A DNA stretch of 32,276 nucleotides from Kocuria sp. (GCA_031179495.1 JAPSHS010000012.1:1-32276), one strand, 5' to 3'. Shown: positions 1 through 8,278, counted from the first letter of the stretch. Notes: generated by a model from the letters alone, not told the origin. Made by a program: numbers and translations.

Positions 1-2
1 CC

Positions 3-344
3 GTGCTCCAGGCGCTCGGCCGCTACGAGTACCACCAGAACGCGATCACGGTGGTGGGCCAGATGCTCTTCCCCATCTTCTTCGCCGTCCTGGCGGTCTT
101 CCTCGCCCGGCGCGGCACGGAGGGGGCGTTCGGCACCACGCACCTCGTCCTGCTCGTGGCCGGCGCGCTCCTGTTCGTGCTCAGCCTGGTGGGCCGCGGC
201 GGCACCGTCCCGGAGCTGTACCCCGCGGTGTGGGTCTACTACGCCGCGTTCGCGCTCGTGGCCGTCGAGGCCGCGCTGCGGATCGCGGGGACCCCGCAGC
301 GCGGGCGCGAGGCGTCCCCCGGCGAGGGGCCCGACCGGCGCTGA
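3..344 (+). CDS. Small membrane protein, probably the C-terminal part of a gene cut by the window edge
   Basis: The visible 113 residues hold three hydrophobic stretches, roughly residues 15-36, 46-65 and 75-92, followed by a short charged Arg/Gly/Pro tail, as in a small integral membrane protein. A GTG lies at base 3, but the frame is open to the window edge and no ribosome-binding site can be seen, so the true start is probably upstream and this is likely a C-terminal fragment. The gene ends four bases before the stop of the convergent hydrolase gene. I do not recognise the family and assign no function. Confidence 0.55.
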   Translation: MLQALGRYEYHQNAITVVGQMLFPIFFAVLAVFLARRGTEGAFGTTHLVLLVAGALLFVLSLVGRGGTVPELYPAVWVYYAAFALVAVEAALRIAGTPQRGREASPGEGPDRR

Positions 345-348
345 GCGG

Positions 349-1191
349 CTACCCGCGCCCCGACGTCCCGCCGGGATCGCCGGCGCGCTCCACGACGAGG
401 CGTGCCAGGAGCTCCGGGCGCGTCTCCGGCAGCCAGTGCCCGGCGTCCAGCTCCACGAACCGGTAGGGGCCGCGCACGTGCTCGGCCGTCAGCTCCGCGG
501 CCCGCCGGCCCAGGGCGAGGTCCCGGTTGCCCCACGCGTAGGTGGTCGGGACGTCGACCGGTCCCGTGCGCAGCCGGGACAGCGGCAGGGCGCGGTACCA
601 GTTCAGGGCCCCGGTCAGCGCACCCGTTTCCTCCATCCGGGCGGCGTAGCGGGCGGCCTCCGCGGCGGGCAGGCCCGAGCGGTGCAGGAGCTCCCCGAGC
701 CGCGGGCGCAGCAGCGCCTCGGGGACACGGGGCAGCTGGAAGGCGCCCACGTAGGCGGAGCGCAGCCCCTGCCCCGAACGGGCGAGGGAACGGGTCAGCG
801 CCCGTGGATGGGGCACCGAGGCCACCGTGAGGGACGCCGCCCGCTCGGGCCGGTGCGCCGCGAGGGCCCACGCCACGATCCCGCCCCAGTCGTGGCCGAC
901 CACGTGCACGCGCTCCAGCCCGGCGGCGTCGAGGACCGCCACGGCGTCCTCGACGAGCAGCTCCAGCCGGTAGGCCCCGCGGCCGGTCGGCCGCGCACCG
1001 GGGGAGTAGCCCCGCTGGTCCGGCGCGAGCGTGCGCAGGCCGGCGTCGTGCAGCGCGGGCGAGACCCGGTCCCAGCACGTGCGGTCCTGGGGGAAGCCGT
1101 GCAGCAGGAGCACGGGGGCGCCGTGCGAGGGTCCTTCGTCGCGGACGTCGAGCAGCAGTCCGCCGGAGGGGCAGCGGGTCGGTCGGTCCAT
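349..1191 (-). CDS. Alpha/beta hydrolase, epoxide-hydrolase-like
   Basis: A 280-residue soluble alpha/beta-hydrolase-fold protein. The oxyanion-hole motif HGFP is at residues 31-34, and the nucleophile elbow reads GHDWGG with Asp101 as nucleophile. An Asp in this position is typical of epoxide hydrolases and haloalkane dehalogenases rather than Ser esterases. A catalytic-His motif (DAGHWLPE) lies near the C-terminus, and the lid region is rich in Arg and Leu. Length and motif order fit the epoxide hydrolase group. The ATG at 1191 has no Shine-Dalgarno but is preceded by TACCCT, six bases and then ATG, which suggests a leaderless transcript. It is divergent from moaC. The substrate cannot be read from the sequence. 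Confidence 0.88.
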   Translation of the reverse strand: MDRPTRCPSGGLLLDVRDEGPSHGAPVLLLHGFPQDRTCWDRVSPALHDAGLRTLAPDQRGYSPGARPTGRGAYRLELLVEDAVAVLDAAGLERVHVVGHDWGGIVAWALAAHRPERAASLTVASVPHPRALTRSLARSGQGLRSAYVGAFQLPRVPEALLRPRLGELLHRSGLPAAEAARYAARMEETGALTGALNWYRALPLSRLRTGPVDVPTTYAWGNRDLALGRRAAELTAEHVRGPYRFVELDAGHWLPETRPELLARLVVERAGDPGGTSGRG

Positions 1192-1197
1192 CCGTCC

Positions 1198-1203
1198 AGG
1201 GTA
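1198..1203 (-). promoter_or_regulatory. Candidate -10 of a leaderless promoter for the alpha/beta hydrolase
   Basis: On the minus strand the sequence reads TACCCT, then six bases (GGACGG), then the ATG at 1191. Transcription would begin at or next to the start codon. The same TAnnnT-N6-start arrangement recurs elsewhere in this window. No clear -35 hexamer is visible. Confidence 0.5.
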
Positions 1204-1263
1204 TCCGGGGCTCTCCCGCGCGGGCCGGAGCCGGCGCCGGAACCCGGGCCGGACGATCTGGGC

Positions 1264-1269
1264 CAGAAT
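1264..1269 (+). promoter_or_regulatory. Candidate -10 element for the moaC operon
   Basis: CAGAAT followed by GG lies 43 bases upstream of the moaC ATG in the 121-bp divergent spacer with the hydrolase. It matches the TAnnnTG pattern seen at other promoters here except for its first base. No convincing -35 was found. Confidence 0.35.
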
Positions 1270-1312
1270 GGTGGGACGCACCGACCGGCAGACCCGAGGG
1301 GACCGAACCGAC

Positions 1313-1810
1313 ATGACCGAGCAGCAACAGGGCCTCACGCACGTGCGGACCGACGGGTCCGCGCACATGGTGGACGTCTCGGAGAAGGCCGTCACGGCCC
1401 GGGAGGCCACGGCCACGGCGACGCTGCGCACCCGCCCCGACGTCGTCGGGCAGGTCTTCGCCGCGGACCTGCCCAAGGGCGACGCCCTGCCGGTGGCCCG
1501 GGTGGCCGGGATCATGGCGGCGAAGCGGACCCCCGAACTGGTCCCGCTGTGCCACCCGCTGCCGATCAGCAAGGTCGTGGTGGACTTCGAGCGGCTGGCG
1601 GACGGGGTGCGGATCACCGCGACCGTGCGCACCCGCGGGGTGACCGGGGTGGAGATGGAGGCCCTCACCGCGGCGTCGGTGGCCGCGCTGACGCTGTACG
1701 ACATGATCAAGGCCGTCGACAAGCTCGCCGAGATCGGCGGGATCAAGGTGCTCGGGAAGTCCGGCGGGAAGTCGGGGGACTGGGTCCGCGACGGCGGGGA
1801 CGGCGCATGA
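1313..1810 (+). CDS. moaC: Cyclic pyranopterin monophosphate synthase MoaC
   Basis: A 165-residue protein of the usual MoaC length. MoaC converts 3',8-cyclo-7,8-dihydro-GTP, made by MoaA, into cyclic pyranopterin monophosphate in molybdenum-cofactor synthesis. Visible signatures are the N-terminal HMVDVSEK, the LCHPLPISK motif with His81, Lys55 in the LPKGDAL segment, and [11 protein letters not shown] carrying Asp130 and Lys133. These correspond to the catalytic residues known for E. coli MoaC. The start is the ATG at 1313, after a purine-rich GAGGGGA stretch. It is the first gene of a four-gene Moco operon, and its stop overlaps the mogA start in an ATGA. No moaA lies next to it. Confidence 0.96.
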   Translation: MTEQQQGLTHVRTDGSAHMVDVSEKAVTAREATATATLRTRPDVVGQVFAADLPKGDALPVARVAGIMAAKRTPELVPLCHPLPISKVVVDFERLADGVRITATVRTRGVTGVEMEALTAASVAALTLYDMIKAVDKLAEIGGIKVLGKSGGKSGDWVRDGGDGA

Positions 1811-2361
1811 GGACCGCCGCCGTCATCGTCGCCTCCACCCGCGCGGCCGCGGGCGTCTACCGGGACCGGAGCGGGCGGATCGCCGCGGACTGGTTCGGCT
1901 CCCACGGCTTCACCGTGGAGGGCCCCTTCGTGGTCGCCGACGGCGAGGACGTCCGCGCCCAGCTCGAGCGGCTGCTCGTGGAACGGGCGCCGGGGGAGCG
2001 GCCCAGCGTCGTCGTGACCAGCGGCGGGACCGGCCTGGCCCCCGACGACCTGACCCCGGAGGTCACCCGGCCCTTCCTCGACCGGGAGCTGCCCGGCATC
2101 ATGGAGGCGCTGTGGGCGGAGGGCCGCAGGACCACGCCCCTGGCGGTGCTCAGCCGGGGGCACGCCGGCGTCAGCGGGCACACGTTCGTCGTCAACCTCC
2201 CGGGCTCCACCGGCGGGGTCTGGGACGGACTGAAGGTGCTCGAGCCGCTGCTCGACCACGTGTGCGACCAGCTGGAGGGCCACCGCGACCGCGGCCACGA
2301 CGGCCCCCGGCACGGTCCCGCGCCCCACGACACCGATCCGCACGAGGAGACCGACCGATGA
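1807..2361 (+). CDS. mogA: Molybdopterin adenylyltransferase (MogA/MoaB family) with a His-rich tail
   Basis: A 184-residue MogA/MoaB-like protein that would adenylate molybdopterin before molybdate insertion. The core signatures are the [17 protein letters not shown] motif, which binds MPT/AMP, and [10 protein letters not shown]. The core is about 155 residues long. It is followed by a tail of about 28 residues rich in His, Asp and Pro, with five spaced histidines, which is not needed for the fold and could bind metal (inference). The ATG at 1807 overlaps the moaC stop by four bases, and its own stop overlaps the moaE start in the same way, so translation is probably coupled. MoaB and MogA homologues are hard to separate by sequence alone, so the symbol is approximate. 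Confidence 0.9.
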   Translation: MRTAAVIVASTRAAAGVYRDRSGRIAADWFGSHGFTVEGPFVVADGEDVRAQLERLLVERAPGERPSVVVTSGGTGLAPDDLTPEVTRPFLDRELPGIMEALWAEGRRTTPLAVLSRGHAGVSGHTFVVNLPGSTGGVWDGLKVLEPLLDHVCDQLEGHRDRGHDGPRHGPAPHDTDPHEETDR

Positions 2362-2810
2362 GCAGTCCCGGACCGATCCAGGCAGACACCGCCGTCGTCG
2401 CCGCGTTCGTGACCGACGAGCCGCTGGACCACGGGCAGGCCGTCACCGCCGTGCAGGACGAGCGCACCGGCGCCGTGGTCTCCTTCAGCGGCGTGATCCG
2501 CGACCACGACGGCGGCCGGTCCGTCACGAGCCTCGACTACACCTGCCACCCCGGTGCCGGCGCGGCGATCGAGCAGGTCGCCCGCTCGGTCGCCGACGAG
2601 TTCCCGGGCGTGCGGATCTGGGCCGCCCACCGGGTCGGGCACCTGGGGATCGGGGACTCCGCGCTGGAGGCCGCCGTCGGTGCCGCCCACCGCAAGCTGG
2701 CGTTCGCCGCGTGCGACGCGCTCGTGGACCGGATCAAGACCGAGGTGCCCATCTGGAAGGAGCAGCTGTTCGCCGACGGCTCCACCGAGTGGGTCGGGCT
2801 GGACGCCTGA
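2358..2810 (+). CDS. moaE: Molybdopterin synthase catalytic subunit MoaE
   Basis: A 150-residue MoaE homologue, the large subunit of molybdopterin synthase, which uses MoaD thiocarboxylate to put the dithiolene sulfurs into cPMP. The signatures are GAVVSFSGVIRDHD near residues 35-48, the HRVGHLGIGD segment, and KTEVPIWKEQ near the C-terminus, where Lys127 and Lys134 match the active-site lysines of the family. The ATG at 2358 overlaps the mogA stop (ATGA). The partner subunit MoaD is not in this operon and must be encoded elsewhere. Confidence 0.95.
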   Translation: MSSPGPIQADTAVVAAFVTDEPLDHGQAVTAVQDERTGAVVSFSGVIRDHDGGRSVTSLDYTCHPGAGAAIEQVARSVADEFPGVRIWAAHRVGHLGIGDSALEAAVGAAHRKLAFAACDALVDRIKTEVPIWKEQLFADGSTEWVGLDA

Positions 2811-2815
2811 GCGCC

Positions 2816-3997
2816 ATGGACCTGCCCCCGCTCGTCGAGCCCGCGGCGACGCTCACCGACGCCGAGCTGCGCCGCTACGCCCGCCACCTGACCGTGCCCG
2901 AGATCGGCTGGACCGGCCAGCTGCGGCTGAAGAACGCCCGGGTGCTGTGCGTGGGCGCGGGCGGGCTCGGCTCCCCGGCCCTGCTCTACCTCGCGGCCGC
3001 GGGCGTCGGGACCCTCGGGATCGCCGACGACGACGTGGTGGACTCCTCCAACCTCCAGCGCCAGGTGATCCACGGGGAGGCCGCGCTGGGCACGCCCAAG
3101 ACGCGCTCGGCCGCCACCCGGATCGCCGACCTCAATCCGCTGGTGCGTGTGGTCGAGCACCAGGAGCGGCTCACGGCCGCGACCGCGCAGGAGGTCCTGG
3201 CCGGCTACGACCTGGTGCTGGACGGCGCGGACAACTTCGAGACCCGCTACCTGGTCTCCGACGCCTGTGAACTCGCCGGCGTCCCGCACGTGTGGGGCTC
3301 GATCCTGCGCTTCGACGGCCAGTACTCGGTGTTCTGGGGCGCGCACGGGCCCACCTACCGTGACCTCTACCCGGTGCCGCCGGCGCCGGGCTCGGTGCCC
3401 AACTGCGCCGAGGCGGGGGTGCTCGGCGTCCTGCCGGGGCTGCTGGGGACCGCCATGGCCGTCGAGGCCGTCAAGCTGGTCACGGGCGTGGGCACCACGA
3501 TGCTCGGCCGGGTGGCCACCTACGACGCCCTCTCCGCCCGCTGGTGGGAGATCCCGCTGGTGCCCACGCCGGGACGCCCGCCCGTGACCACGCTCCGGGA
3601 CGACGGCGGGGCCCCCGCCTGCACTGTGCCCCGCCCGGCCGGGGAGGCGACGGCCGAGGAGGTGCCCGCGGTGACGGCGCCGCAGCTGGCGGAGCTGCTC
3701 GCCGCCCGCGAGCGCGGCGAGGCGGAGTTCGAGCTCCTGGACGTGCGCGAGCCCTACGAGGCCCGGCTGGCGGCCATTCCCGGCGCGCGGCTGGTCCCCC
3801 TGGGCCAGTTCGAGTCCGGCGAGGCGTTGACGGGGATCGACCCGGCCCGGCGGGTGCTGCTGCACTGCAAGGCCGGAGCGCGCTCCGAGCGGGCCCTCCG
3901 GCTGCTGCGGGCGGCCGGGCACACCGACGCCGCGCACCTGGAGGGCGGGGTCCTGGCGTGGATCGAGCAGGTCGACCCCGCCCAGCGGCCCTACTGA
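2816..3997 (+). CDS. moeZ: ThiF/MoeB-type adenylyltransferase with C-terminal rhodanese domain (MoeZ)
   Basis: A 393-residue two-domain protein. The N-terminal E1-like domain has the ATP-binding GAGGLGS loop at residues 47-53, the SNLQRQ arginine-finger region, the LDGADNFETRY metal/ATP aspartate motif, and Cys197 in PNCAEAGVLG. A rhodanese domain covers about residues 285-393, with active-site Cys351 in the HCKAGARS loop. MoeZ/MOCS3-type enzymes adenylate and then sulfurate small carriers such as MoaD, and in actinobacteria also carriers of thiamine and cysteine synthesis. The CxxC zinc pairs of E. coli MoeB are absent (TYRDLYP replaces the first pair), as is known for actinobacterial MoeZ. 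The ATG at 2816 is five bases after the moaE stop, so this is the last gene of the operon. Confidence 0.93.
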   Translation: MDLPPLVEPAATLTDAELRRYARHLTVPEIGWTGQLRLKNARVLCVGAGGLGSPALLYLAAAGVGTLGIADDDVVDSSNLQRQVIHGEAALGTPKTRSAATRIADLNPLVRVVEHQERLTAATAQEVLAGYDLVLDGADNFETRYLVSDACELAGVPHVWGSILRFDGQYSVFWGAHGPTYRDLYPVPPAPGSVPNCAEAGVLGVLPGLLGTAMAVEAVKLVTGVGTTMLGRVATYDALSARWWEIPLVPTPGRPPVTTLRDDGGAPACTVPRPAGEATAEEVPAVTAPQLAELLAARERGEAEFELLDVREPYEARLAAIPGARLVPLGQFESGEALTGIDPARRVLLHCKAGARSERALRLLRAAGHTDAAHLEGGVLAWIEQVDPAQRPY

Positions 3998-4058
3998 GCG
4001 GGCCGGTCCGGCTTCGCGGGGAGCGGACAGCGCTGGCGGGTCCACCCCCGCACCTGCC

Positions 4059-4064
4059 TACGGT
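4059..4064 (+). promoter_or_regulatory. Candidate -10 for the SRPBCC gene
   Basis: TACGGT followed by GGGGCC lies 33 bases upstream of the ATG at 4098. It has the TAnnnTGG form shared by other promoters in this window, here with a leader of about 27 bases that carries a GAAAGGA ribosome-binding site. No clear -35 is seen. Confidence 0.45.
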
Positions 4065-4097
4065 GGGGCCGTACCGTTCCGACGAAAGGATCTCCGC

Positions 4098-4556
4098 ATG
4101 TCCGAGAACAGCATCTCCGCCAGCCGCGTCATCGACGCCCCCGCCGACGCCATCTTCGACGTCCTCAGCCTCCCCTCCCGCCACCGGCAGATCGACGGCT
4201 CCGGCACGGTCGTCTCCGGCGACGACCAGCGGATCCAGAAGGTCGGCCAGGTGTTCGTGATGAACATGAACGGCGAGCACATGGGCGGCGACTACGTCAT
4301 GGAGAACACCGTCTCCGGCTTCGACGAGAACAAGCTCCTGGCCTGGCGGCCCAAGCCGCAGGGCGCGGACCTCGAGGGCTGGGAGTGGATCTGGGAGCTG
4401 GAGCCCCAGGGCCCCGGCTCGACCCTGGTCACCGAGACCTACTCCTGGGAGCACGCGACCCCCGAGGCCAGGAAGGCGGTGTCCTTCCCCCTCTTCGAGG
4501 AGGGGGCCCTGGAGCACTCCCTCGAGCGGCTCGCCGCGGCCGTCTCCGAGAAGTGA
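4098..4556 (+). CDS. SRPBCC (START-like) family protein
   Basis: A 152-residue protein of the SRPBCC helix-grip fold, the size of single-domain polyketide-cyclase/dehydrase-like proteins that bind hydrophobic ligands. The N-terminal ISASRVIDAPADAIFDVLS segment is the typical first strand and helix, and the C-terminal helix (from about residue 125) is present. A Trp-rich middle (LEGWEWIWELE) and the strand around TLVTETYSWE fit the beta-sheet cup. The ATG at 4098 follows GAAAGGA at 4083-4090. It lies downstream of the Moco operon but is separated by 100 bases and has its own candidate promoter. The ligand is unknown. Confidence 0.88.
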   Translation: MSENSISASRVIDAPADAIFDVLSLPSRHRQIDGSGTVVSGDDQRIQKVGQVFVMNMNGEHMGGDYVMENTVSGFDENKLLAWRPKPQGADLEGWEWIWELEPQGPGSTLVTETYSWEHATPEARKAVSFPLFEEGALEHSLERLAAAVSEK

Positions 4557-4577
4557 GCGGCTGAGCACCCTCACACC

Positions 4578-4624
4578 CGCGCGCCGGCGCCCGGCCACCT
4601 CGAGCGGCCGGGCGCCGGCGCGCG
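4578..4624. terminator. Strong bidirectional hairpin terminator
   Basis: A perfect 19-bp inverted repeat (4578-4596 with 4606-4624) around a nine-base loop lies between the convergent SRPBCC and VOC genes. It has no T-tract, as is usual for high-GC actinobacterial terminators. Its place between two converging genes suggests it serves both strands. Confidence 0.85.
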
Positions 4625-4682
4625 TGCGCTCAGCGCGGTCGACGGCTGTCAGGCGGCTCCGGCACGGCCCGGACCCGGTCGC

Positions 4683-5093
4683 TCACCGTCGCGCCCGCTC
4701 CGTGCGGACGGCACCGGTGCCGGGGTCCACCCAGAGGACCTCCCAGAGGTGCCCGTCCGGGTCCCGGAAGCTGCGCGAGCGCAGGAAGCCGTAGTCCTGG
4801 GTGTCGCCCTCGGTCGCGCCGGCGCGGACCGCCCGGTCGACCACGGCGTCGACCTCGACGGGGGAGCCGACGTCGATCGCGGCGACGACGGAGGCGTCGA
4901 CGGGGGTTCCCGGCGCCCCGGGGCCGACCGTGTACAGGTGGCGGTCCTCGCTGAGGACCATGACGTGCTCCGCGCCACGGACGAGCACCGTGCCGCCGTC
5001 CCCGCACGAGGGGCGCAGCTCCCAGCCGAGACGGGCGTAGAAGCGCTTCGCCCGGTCCGTGACGGGAAGGATGACGAACTGGGTCGTGGTCAT
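4683..5093 (-). CDS. VOC (glyoxalase/bleomycin-resistance fold) family protein
   Basis: A 136-residue single VOC domain. The first module starts with TTTQFVILPVTDRAKRFYARLGWEL, and the second ends with the typical SRSFRDPDGHLWEVLWVDP, where His and Glu of DPDGHLWEV occupy usual metal-ligand positions. Such proteins are metal-dependent dioxygenases, isomerases or binding proteins, and the substrate cannot be inferred. The ATG at 5093 is preceded on its strand by GGAGGAGA about six bases upstream. A candidate -10 (CATGCT followed by GAGG) occupies 5129-5134. It is divergent from the quinone oxidoreductase gene. Confidence 0.9.
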   Translation of the reverse strand: MTTTQFVILPVTDRAKRFYARLGWELRPSCGDGGTVLVRGAEHVMVLSEDRHLYTVGPGAPGTPVDASVVAAIDVGSPVEVDAVVDRAVRAGATEGDTQDYGFLRSRSFRDPDGHLWEVLWVDPGTGAVRTERARR

Positions 5094-5128
5094 GATGTCT
5101 CCTCCGTGCTGCGGCAGAGCCCGTCCTC

Positions 5129-5134
5129 AGCATG
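5129..5134 (-). promoter_or_regulatory. Candidate -10 for the VOC gene
   Basis: On the minus strand CATGCT followed by GAGG lies about 35 bases upstream of the VOC ATG. It resembles the TAnnnTGRG elements of this window with one mismatch. Weak evidence. Confidence 0.3.
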
Positions 5135-5243
5135 GTCCCCGGCCGGTGCGCACGCAACGCTGTGACGGCGGATCGGCGCGCATGTCGGGACGGGACCGGG
5201 ACGGTGCCGGAATGGGGTCGGTGCCCGCGCCGTTGGAACAGGC

Positions 5244-6173
5244 ATGTTCGTCATCGGGGTCGAGTCGTTCGGAGGGCCGGAGGTCCTCGCCGTCCACGAG
5301 GTGCCGGATCCGCATCCGGGTCCCGGAGAGGTGCGGATCCGGGTGCGGGCGGCCGCCGTCAGCCCCACGGACACCGTCCTGCGCGCCGGGGGCCAGGTGC
5401 TGGACGGGCGCCACCCGCCGCACGTGCCGGGGATGGACGCGGCCGGGACCGTCGACGAGGTCGGCGAGGGCAGCGTCTGGCAGGTGGGGGACGCGGTGAT
5501 GGCCATCGCCCTGCCCCGCGGTGAGCACGGGGGCGCCTACGCTCAGCTGCTGGTAGCCCCGGACGACTCGGTCGCCCGCCTCCCGGCGAACACGGACTTC
5601 GCCACGGCCTCCACCCTGCCCATGAACGGGCTGACAGCCCTGCAGATCCTCGAGGTGCTGGACCTCCAGCCCGAGCAGACCCTCGCCGTCACCGGGGCCG
5701 CCGGGACCCTGGGCAACTACGTGGTGGAGCTGGCCAAGCACCGGGGGCTCACCGTGGTCGCGGACGCCGCGGACCAGGACCTGGAGCTCGTGGAGAGCCT
5801 GGGCGCCGACCACGTGGTGGCCCGCGGCGACGACGTGGCGGAGCGGATCCGGGAGTTCTTCCCCGGCGGGGTCGACGCCCTCGTGGACGCGGCCGTGCTC
5901 GACGAGAAGGCGGCTCCGGCGGTGCGGGACGGCGGCGGGTTCGCGACCGTGCGGGGGTGGACCGGCGACCCGGGCCGGGGCGTCACCGTGCACCGGATCG
6001 GCGTCTACGACGAGTACCACTCCGGGGACAAGCTCGATCTCCTGCGCCGGCACGTGGAGGACGGGGTGCTGACCCCGCGCGTGGCCGACCTCCTGCCGGC
6101 CGCGGAGGCCGCCGAGGCCCACCGCCGGCTCGAGGCCGGCGGTGTCCGGGGGCGTCTGGTCCTGCAGTTCTGA
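5244..6173 (+). CDS. Zinc-independent NADPH:quinone oxidoreductase-like MDR protein
   Basis: A 309-residue medium-chain dehydrogenase/reductase. It has the N-terminal GroES-like domain (GPGEVRIRVRAAAVSPTDT, then GMDAAGTVDEVGEG) and a Rossmann domain with TGAAGTLGNYVVELAK, the AAGxxG-type nucleotide loop of quinone oxidoreductases. The cysteines and GHE motif that bind zinc in alcohol dehydrogenases are missing, so it belongs with the zeta-crystallin/QOR group, which reduces quinones or enones with NADPH. The ATG at 5244 has only a weak GGAA upstream. It is a single gene between a divergent VOC gene and a convergent membrane-protein gene. Confidence 0.9.
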   Translation: MFVIGVESFGGPEVLAVHEVPDPHPGPGEVRIRVRAAAVSPTDTVLRAGGQVLDGRHPPHVPGMDAAGTVDEVGEGSVWQVGDAVMAIALPRGEHGGAYAQLLVAPDDSVARLPANTDFATASTLPMNGLTALQILEVLDLQPEQTLAVTGAAGTLGNYVVELAKHRGLTVVADAADQDLELVESLGADHVVARGDDVAERIREFFPGGVDALVDAAVLDEKAAPAVRDGGGFATVRGWTGDPGRGVTVHRIGVYDEYHSGDKLDLLRRHVEDGVLTPRVADLLPAAEAAEAHRRLEAGGVRGRLVLQF

Positions 6174-6175
6174 CG

Positions 6176-6204
6176 CCGCCGGGGGCATCGGCGTGCCCCG
6201 GCGG
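6176..6204. terminator. Hairpin terminator between convergent genes
   Basis: CCGCCGGGGGCA (6176-6187) pairs with TGCCCCGGCGG (6194-6204) across a six-base loop with one bulged base. It starts three bases after the oxidoreductase stop and lies just before the stop of the convergent membrane-protein gene, so it may serve both. Confidence 0.7.
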
Positions 6205-6208
6205 GACC

Positions 6209-6880
6209 TCAGAGCCCGGACCGGTACTGGTGGTCGATCCCGGCCTGGTCCACCTTCCGGTGGAAGCGCATCCCGGTCAGTCCGCCGAGGATCGCGGCGA
6301 TCAGCGGAACCAGCACGGCGACCACGAGGGCGATGATGCCCCCGGTCGTCAGCGCGCCCTCGTTGAGGGGGATGCGGGGAAAGCTGTTGAGCTCGCGCAG
6401 CACGTTGAACTGCTCGCCCGCCAGCGCGCCCAGGACGGCCAGCACGATCGCGATGACGACGGCCCAGACCCACACGGCCACGCCCTGCTTGGCGCCGTCG
6501 AACCGGGCCATCCGGCCGGCCACGTAGCCGCCCGCGAAGTAGGCGATGAACAGGATCAGGGCGAGGACGATCCCGCTGACGATCCCCACGGTCCCGGCGT
6601 TCCGGCCGACCTGGTCCGCGATCTCCTGCGGGTCGGTGCTGGTGCCCACGCCGACGCCCGCTCCGATCGCGGTCAGGAGCGCGGTGAGCAGCACGGCGAT
6701 GCCGGTGGCGGTCATCCAGCCGAAGAACGCGCAGCCGAACTTCACGCCCCCGTACTCCTGCTTCTCCGCGGCCACCACCTCGTGACGGCGCCCTCGCGGA
6801 GTGGTGGCTCCCGGACGGTCCTGGGCGCTGCGTCCGGAGCCCTCGGGAGCGGACGATCCTGACGGTTCCTGGTGCACCAT
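6209..6880 (-). CDS. Four-TM integral membrane protein of unknown function
   Basis: A 223-residue protein with a polar N-terminus of about 45 residues, rich in Gly, Ser, Arg and Pro, followed by four strongly hydrophobic segments near residues 49-75, 97-121, 133-154 and 179-203. The segments are glycine-rich, and the tail (HRKVDQAGIDHQYRSGL) is short and polar. The ATG at 6880 was chosen because GAGGAGA precedes it at a normal distance; an open frame runs further upstream to 7021 but would add a composition unlike a protein start. Similar YrzE-type four-helix proteins occur in actinobacteria without known function. It is convergent with the oxidoreductase gene. Confidence 0.8.
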   Translation of the reverse strand: MVHQEPSGSSAPEGSGRSAQDRPGATTPRGRRHEVVAAEKQEYGGVKFGCAFFGWMTATGIAVLLTALLTAIGAGVGVGTSTDPQEIADQVGRNAGTVGIVSGIVLALILFIAYFAGGYVAGRMARFDGAKQGVAVWVWAVVIAIVLAVLGALAGEQFNVLRELNSFPRIPLNEGALTTGGIIALVVAVLVPLIAAILGGLTGMRFHRKVDQAGIDHQYRSGL

Positions 6881-6998
6881 GATGCTCTCCTCAGATCGGA
6901 TCATCAGCGTGCTTAAGATCTTCCTCCGAACACCCGTGCTCCGCAACGGGCCGGCACCGGAGCCGTCGCGGAGCGGCCCCGGTGCCGGTGACCGGTAG

Positions 6999-7004
6999 TA
7001 GGCT
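6999..7004 (+). promoter_or_regulatory. Candidate -10 for the SDR gene
   Basis: TAGGCT followed by GA lies 58 bases upstream of the ATG at 7063. It implies a leader of about 50 bases that carries a GGAGAGG ribosome-binding site. Confidence 0.45.
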
Positions 7005-7062
7005 GATGGTTCCAGCAGCACCTCGGGACCAGCCCGCCCGCGGCGGGCGGAGAGGCACGACC

Positions 7063-7860
7063 ATGGAGTTCACCCCTCGCACCGCCATCGTGACCGGCTC
7101 GGACTCCGGGATCGGGCGCGCGACCGCCGTCGCCCTCGCCGCGGCCGGCATGGACGTCGGCATCACCTGGCACCAGGACGAGGCCGGCGCCGGGCGCACC
7201 GCGGAGGAGGTCCGCTCCCACGGCCGCCGCGCGGTGGTCGCGCGGCTGGACGCCACGGACCTGCAGGGCTGCGCCGGCGTCGTCGACGCCATGGTGGCGC
7301 AGCTGGGCGGGGTGGACGTGTTCGTGAACAACTCCGGCACCGGGGCGAACGTCCCCTTCCTCGAGACCTCGCTGGAGACCTGGCGCACGGTCCTGGCCAC
7401 CGACCTGGACGGGGCGTTCCTGTGCCTCCAGGCGGCGGCCCGGCACATGGTGGCCGCCGGGCAGGGCGGCCGGCTGATCGCGGTCACGAGCGTCCACGAG
7501 CACCTGCCGCGGGTCGGCTCGAGCGCCTACGACGCCGCCAAGCACGGCCTGGGCGGGCTGGTGAAGACCATGGCGCTGGAGCTGGGGGAGCACGCGATCA
7601 CCGCGAACGCGGTGGCCCCGGGGGAGATCGCGACCCCCATGACGGGGCAGGAGGACGAGGACCCCCGGGACGCCCACCGCCCCGGCGTGCCGCTGGGCCG
7701 GCCCGGGGACGCCCGCGAGGTCGCCTCGGTCATCGCGTTCCTCGCCTCCCCGGCCTCCGCCTACGTCACCGGCGCCTCCTGGGTGGTCGACGGCGGCATG
7801 GTGCAGATGGGCCCGCAGGCCGGCTCCCACCTGACGAGCGACGACTGGCGCCAGGGCTAG
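7063..7860 (+). CDS. Short-chain dehydrogenase/reductase (SDR)
   Basis: A 265-residue classical SDR. The cofactor loop TGSDSGIG spans residues 11-18. The active-site tetrad region has YDAAK with Tyr156 and Lys160, and the upstream Ser lies in the VTSVHEH stretch. NNSG stands where NNAG is usual, a common variant. The C-terminal motif ASWVVDGGMVQMGPQ is typical of glucose-1-dehydrogenase/3-oxoacyl-ACP-reductase-like SDRs. A GGAGAGG stands seven bases upstream of the ATG at 7063. The cofactor preference and substrate cannot be told. It stands alone, with an untranslated stretch after it. Confidence 0.92.
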   Translation: MEFTPRTAIVTGSDSGIGRATAVALAAAGMDVGITWHQDEAGAGRTAEEVRSHGRRAVVARLDATDLQGCAGVVDAMVAQLGGVDVFVNNSGTGANVPFLETSLETWRTVLATDLDGAFLCLQAAARHMVAAGQGGRLIAVTSVHEHLPRVGSSAYDAAKHGLGGLVKTMALELGEHAITANAVAPGEIATPMTGQEDEDPRDAHRPGVPLGRPGDAREVASVIAFLASPASAYVTGASWVVDGGMVQMGPQAGSHLTSDDWRQG

Positions 7861-8278
7861 ACGTCGGAGGGTGCGCCGGGTGGTGACGCGGACCGGGGTG
7901 CGTGAGGCCGGTCGCTCGAGGTGGTGACGGCTGAGCCGGACCTGCAGGACGCCCGGCGGGTCGTGGCCCCCGGCTCCGTGTTCGCGTCCGCACCGGACCC
8001 GCACCCACGGGTGCATGAGCACACGCCGCCGGCGATCGGGCGCGGGCGAGGCCTCGCGCCGCACCGGTGACGCCGAGGAGACGTCGCCGAGGCGAGCGGA
8101 TCACCCAGCACAGGAACGGGACCACCCGCACCGGCGAGTCCGTCCGCGAGATCCCCGCCGCATCCACGGCCCGGACCCCGGCCACCGGGCGTCCCGGACC
8201 GGTCCGTGCGCGTCTCGGGCAGTGCCGCGTCCTGCTCCGGTGCCCTTGCGCGGGGACGCTCGCCGGAACCGTGCCGGG
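7861..8278. other. Intergenic stretch without a recognisable gene
   Basis: These 418 bases lie between the SDR stop and the stop of the convergent lipoprotein gene. The frames here give Arg/Pro/Thr-rich translations with no recognisable motif and no ribosome-binding site. I see no strong hairpin, repeat or RNA gene. Confidence 0.6.
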
